Shown here one piece after another: positions 61,850-64,000 of a stretch of DNA of 64,000 nt. Numbering within the stretch: the first letter of the stretch is position 1; each line of letters begins with the position of its first letter. Source of the DNA: Bimastos eiseni (taxonomy: Eukaryota > Annelida > Clitellata > Crassiclitellata > Lumbricidae); the NCBI GenBank assembly GCA_959347315.1, contig OY365809.1, positions 4,051,759-4,115,758 of the forward strand. The letters are read 5' to 3'. Position numbers and translations under genes: made by a program. The notes beneath the pieces were generated by a model, which saw only the letters and a program-made list of their open reading frames with translations, had not been told where the DNA came from and ran no database searches.

Positions 61850-64000
61850 GTCAAAACAAGAAGATCAGGAGCATTGTAGTAAGGAGTGATAGATGAAAGC
61901 CACGAAGCTAAGGGCTGGGATTTAAGCGGGGGAGGGAGGGGGCGTTTGTGTTTGTTTCTATATTTGCGGTGGTGAGTGGAGGACTGACCTGAGGAAGAGG
62001 AGAGGAGATGGGAGGAGGAATGCTGACATTCTACACTCTGGTCTTTGACTCTTTGTATGTTTTTTCCAACGTATCGGCCGCTAGACACGTAGGAGTCACA
62101 GAAGAAGGTGAGGGAAGAGAGTATACAGAACGAGGAGGAGAAGTAAGCTAACCCTGGATATGAATTCTAAGCACAGACGCCAGTTGGGAGTGCTGCTGAT
62201 TTGAGAGGCGCTATATAAGAGCTTGATTACATTACGTCAGTGTTAGCAACTTCTTTTTCTCGGCCTCTGCGTAAGAGATGGCCAGTCGTCTATGCTGCCA
62301 TGCCATTTTCCCACCAAAAGTGTACATGGTCAGTGTAGTGTAGTGAGTGTACTCATTATAACTGCAAGGGGGGTACAACAGAGTGGAGCATAAATTCTGT
62401 CGTGTTGGGGGTTTCTCTACGGAAATTTCTTTGAAGAGCTTCACCAGGAAGGAGCTTAAATAAAAATAAATATCCTGTATTCACAAATGACTACAGTCTT
62501 GTCTGACCTCGCATCGACAGTGGCCGATCGGCCGTTATACATGTGGTGTCTGCTGTTACCGGGGTTGTTGCATTAAGACTGTGGCTTGTAGGGCAGTATT
62601 TCTTTAGGTTTGTTCTGTGGAAGCCTTAAGTTCCTTGGGGTGAGGTGAGGAATTCCTTGAAGGGTTCATGTTAAAGTGTTGGTTGAATACGTTGTTAGAT
62701 TACAAAATATTAGCTTCCGAGGCGAAGAACAAAGTTCTGTGGGAGACTTTCATTAAAACCAAGTTATATACTAATTTTTATGAATTTTAGAAACATTACA
62801 CCAGAACATGTTTCCTTTAGGTTGGGTTTCCTTAAAAGCGACTAAGATCAGATGTTTCTCTAGCCAAAAATACGTGGAAGCCTGGGTTAGAGATTTACAG
62901 AGGAGATGAGTGTAAGACTGTAGGTCATAATGTCGGTGTCTGTTTTATGTAGTCTAGTGAGACTACACTTTGGCCGTATAGTGAGTATAATCGATGGATG
63001 GATGAATTGACAACGTTACTGTGTGAGACCAGAACCATTGAGTCGGTTAAGCGTTTGATGATTTTATCAAATCCTAACAAAGTCTCTATCGCTGGCATCT
63101 GGTTTTACCAGTTTCACAGCTGGGAGTTCCAGATTTTGAAACAGACCGATTGAAACCCTGATTGGAGGCTGTGGGGTGGGGGGCGGTTTGGGGGTGAGGG
63201 ACTCTTACCACAGAGTTCAAGAGTTCAAATCCTTGCAGAGGCTAAAGGATATTTTTGAGTTAATCTTTAGCTAGCCCCATAAGAAGCTCGACTTTGAAAT
63301 AAGTACTGGGACCATTTATTGTCATGTCATCATATGCCAAGGCTAAGAAAAAGAAGTCGATCAATCTTTAGATTAATAACCCAACAACATGTCAAATAGT
63401 GCAATGGTTGCACCCTTTGATATAGAAGATTGTGTGATATGGTCAGAATTCATGTGTTAGAGGATGCGGTCGTTTCCTTTTCGTGGGATATTTAGAGGCA
63501 ATGGGCCTATCCCAGGGTCCTGTCAGGGACCATAGCGCATGGCAGAAGATGCCGTTTATTTCCCAGCTTTCGTCGGTACCAAAAACAAACTGCCTGCTGA
63601 CAAAGGCATGTGTACAAACAACTTTCCCAGGTTAGTTATAGAGCCGTCCCACAGCCGCTTGAACCTTGACCAAGTGTTTTATCCTAAGACCGCAGGGAGT
63701 GCGAAATGTGGACTTTAGCCTCTTCTGCAACATTCAGTGCTTACTGTATAGAAGAGCATTTAAGAAATTCGTCCATTCTCTGGTGTGCGACCCTGCCATA
63801 AATTCAACTTACGGTAAAGAGACAGACATTTGAATCACCCGTACTTCCATACGCTGCTGCATAACAAAAGCTCCATCATTAGATCAATGGAAAAGTAGAA
63901 TAATTGTGATAACAATTGTTTTAATGATTGCCTTCAATATCTAATCTGTTAGGTTATTTTAGTCATGGACCAATGTGAAGTTCTATGCTATGTGTTGAAA
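61850..64000. other. distal flank, no gene recognised
   Basis: A GGCGCTATATAAGAGC repeat-end motif at about 62201 is the only feature I can name. Confidence 0.5.

Noticed and set aside
1..64000. CRISPR arrays, operons, ribosome binding sites
   Set aside because: The window is eukaryotic nuclear DNA. The tandem arrays lack spacer-repeat structure and are ordinary micro- and minisatellites.

Overview
The window is animal nuclear DNA. Short exons with GT/AG borders sit in long AT-rich introns full of microsatellites, minisatellites and interspersed repeats, and one gene dominates. That gene is the 3' (greater) part of an ankyrin, the membrane-skeleton adaptor family represented in vertebrates by ANK1/ANK2/ANK3. 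It runs on the + strand from 3160 to 50101, and I could chain 36 exons with every splice phase matching. Together they encode 3,316 residues plus a stop codon. The start codon and ankyrin repeats 1-2 are not here and probably lie upstream of base 1. The species cannot be fixed from the sequence alone. A marine invertebrate, perhaps an echinoderm or another ambulacrarian, is a guess from the repeat style, such as the very frequent octamer TAGGCCTA.

Layout: 1-3159 is upstream or intronic DNA with simple repeats and a cluster of CGGGTACCCG palindromes. 3160-21922 holds ankyrin repeats 3-24, mostly one 99-bp exon per repeat or one 198-bp exon per pair. 22659-24142 is the linker. 25868-33244 encodes ZU5-ZU5-UPA, the spectrin-binding supermodule. 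33604-33930 encodes the death domain. 34931-50101 encodes a very long acidic C-terminal tail, including exons of 984, 771 and about 3,180 bp. 50102-64000 is 3' flanking or UTR sequence with no second gene that I can support.

The protein should work as ankyrins do: the repeats hold membrane proteins, ZU5-UPA binds beta-spectrin, and the death domain and tail regulate or extend the molecule. The notable part is the tail. The giant exon lies 3' of the death domain and carries about 49 decapeptide repeats in almost unbroken 30-bp register. Five consecutive tail exons are all phase 1-1, so any can be skipped in frame. A motif like the conserved ankyrin C-terminal motif appears three times.

The introns hold two recognisable DNA transposons: a pogo-like element (5217-6784) with a psq-type helix-turn-helix remnant, and a PIF/Harbinger-like non-autonomous element (10997-12202) with 26-bp inverted ends and TTA target duplications. 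There are also two families of tRNA-derived SINEs, several other short interspersed families, and many tandem arrays.
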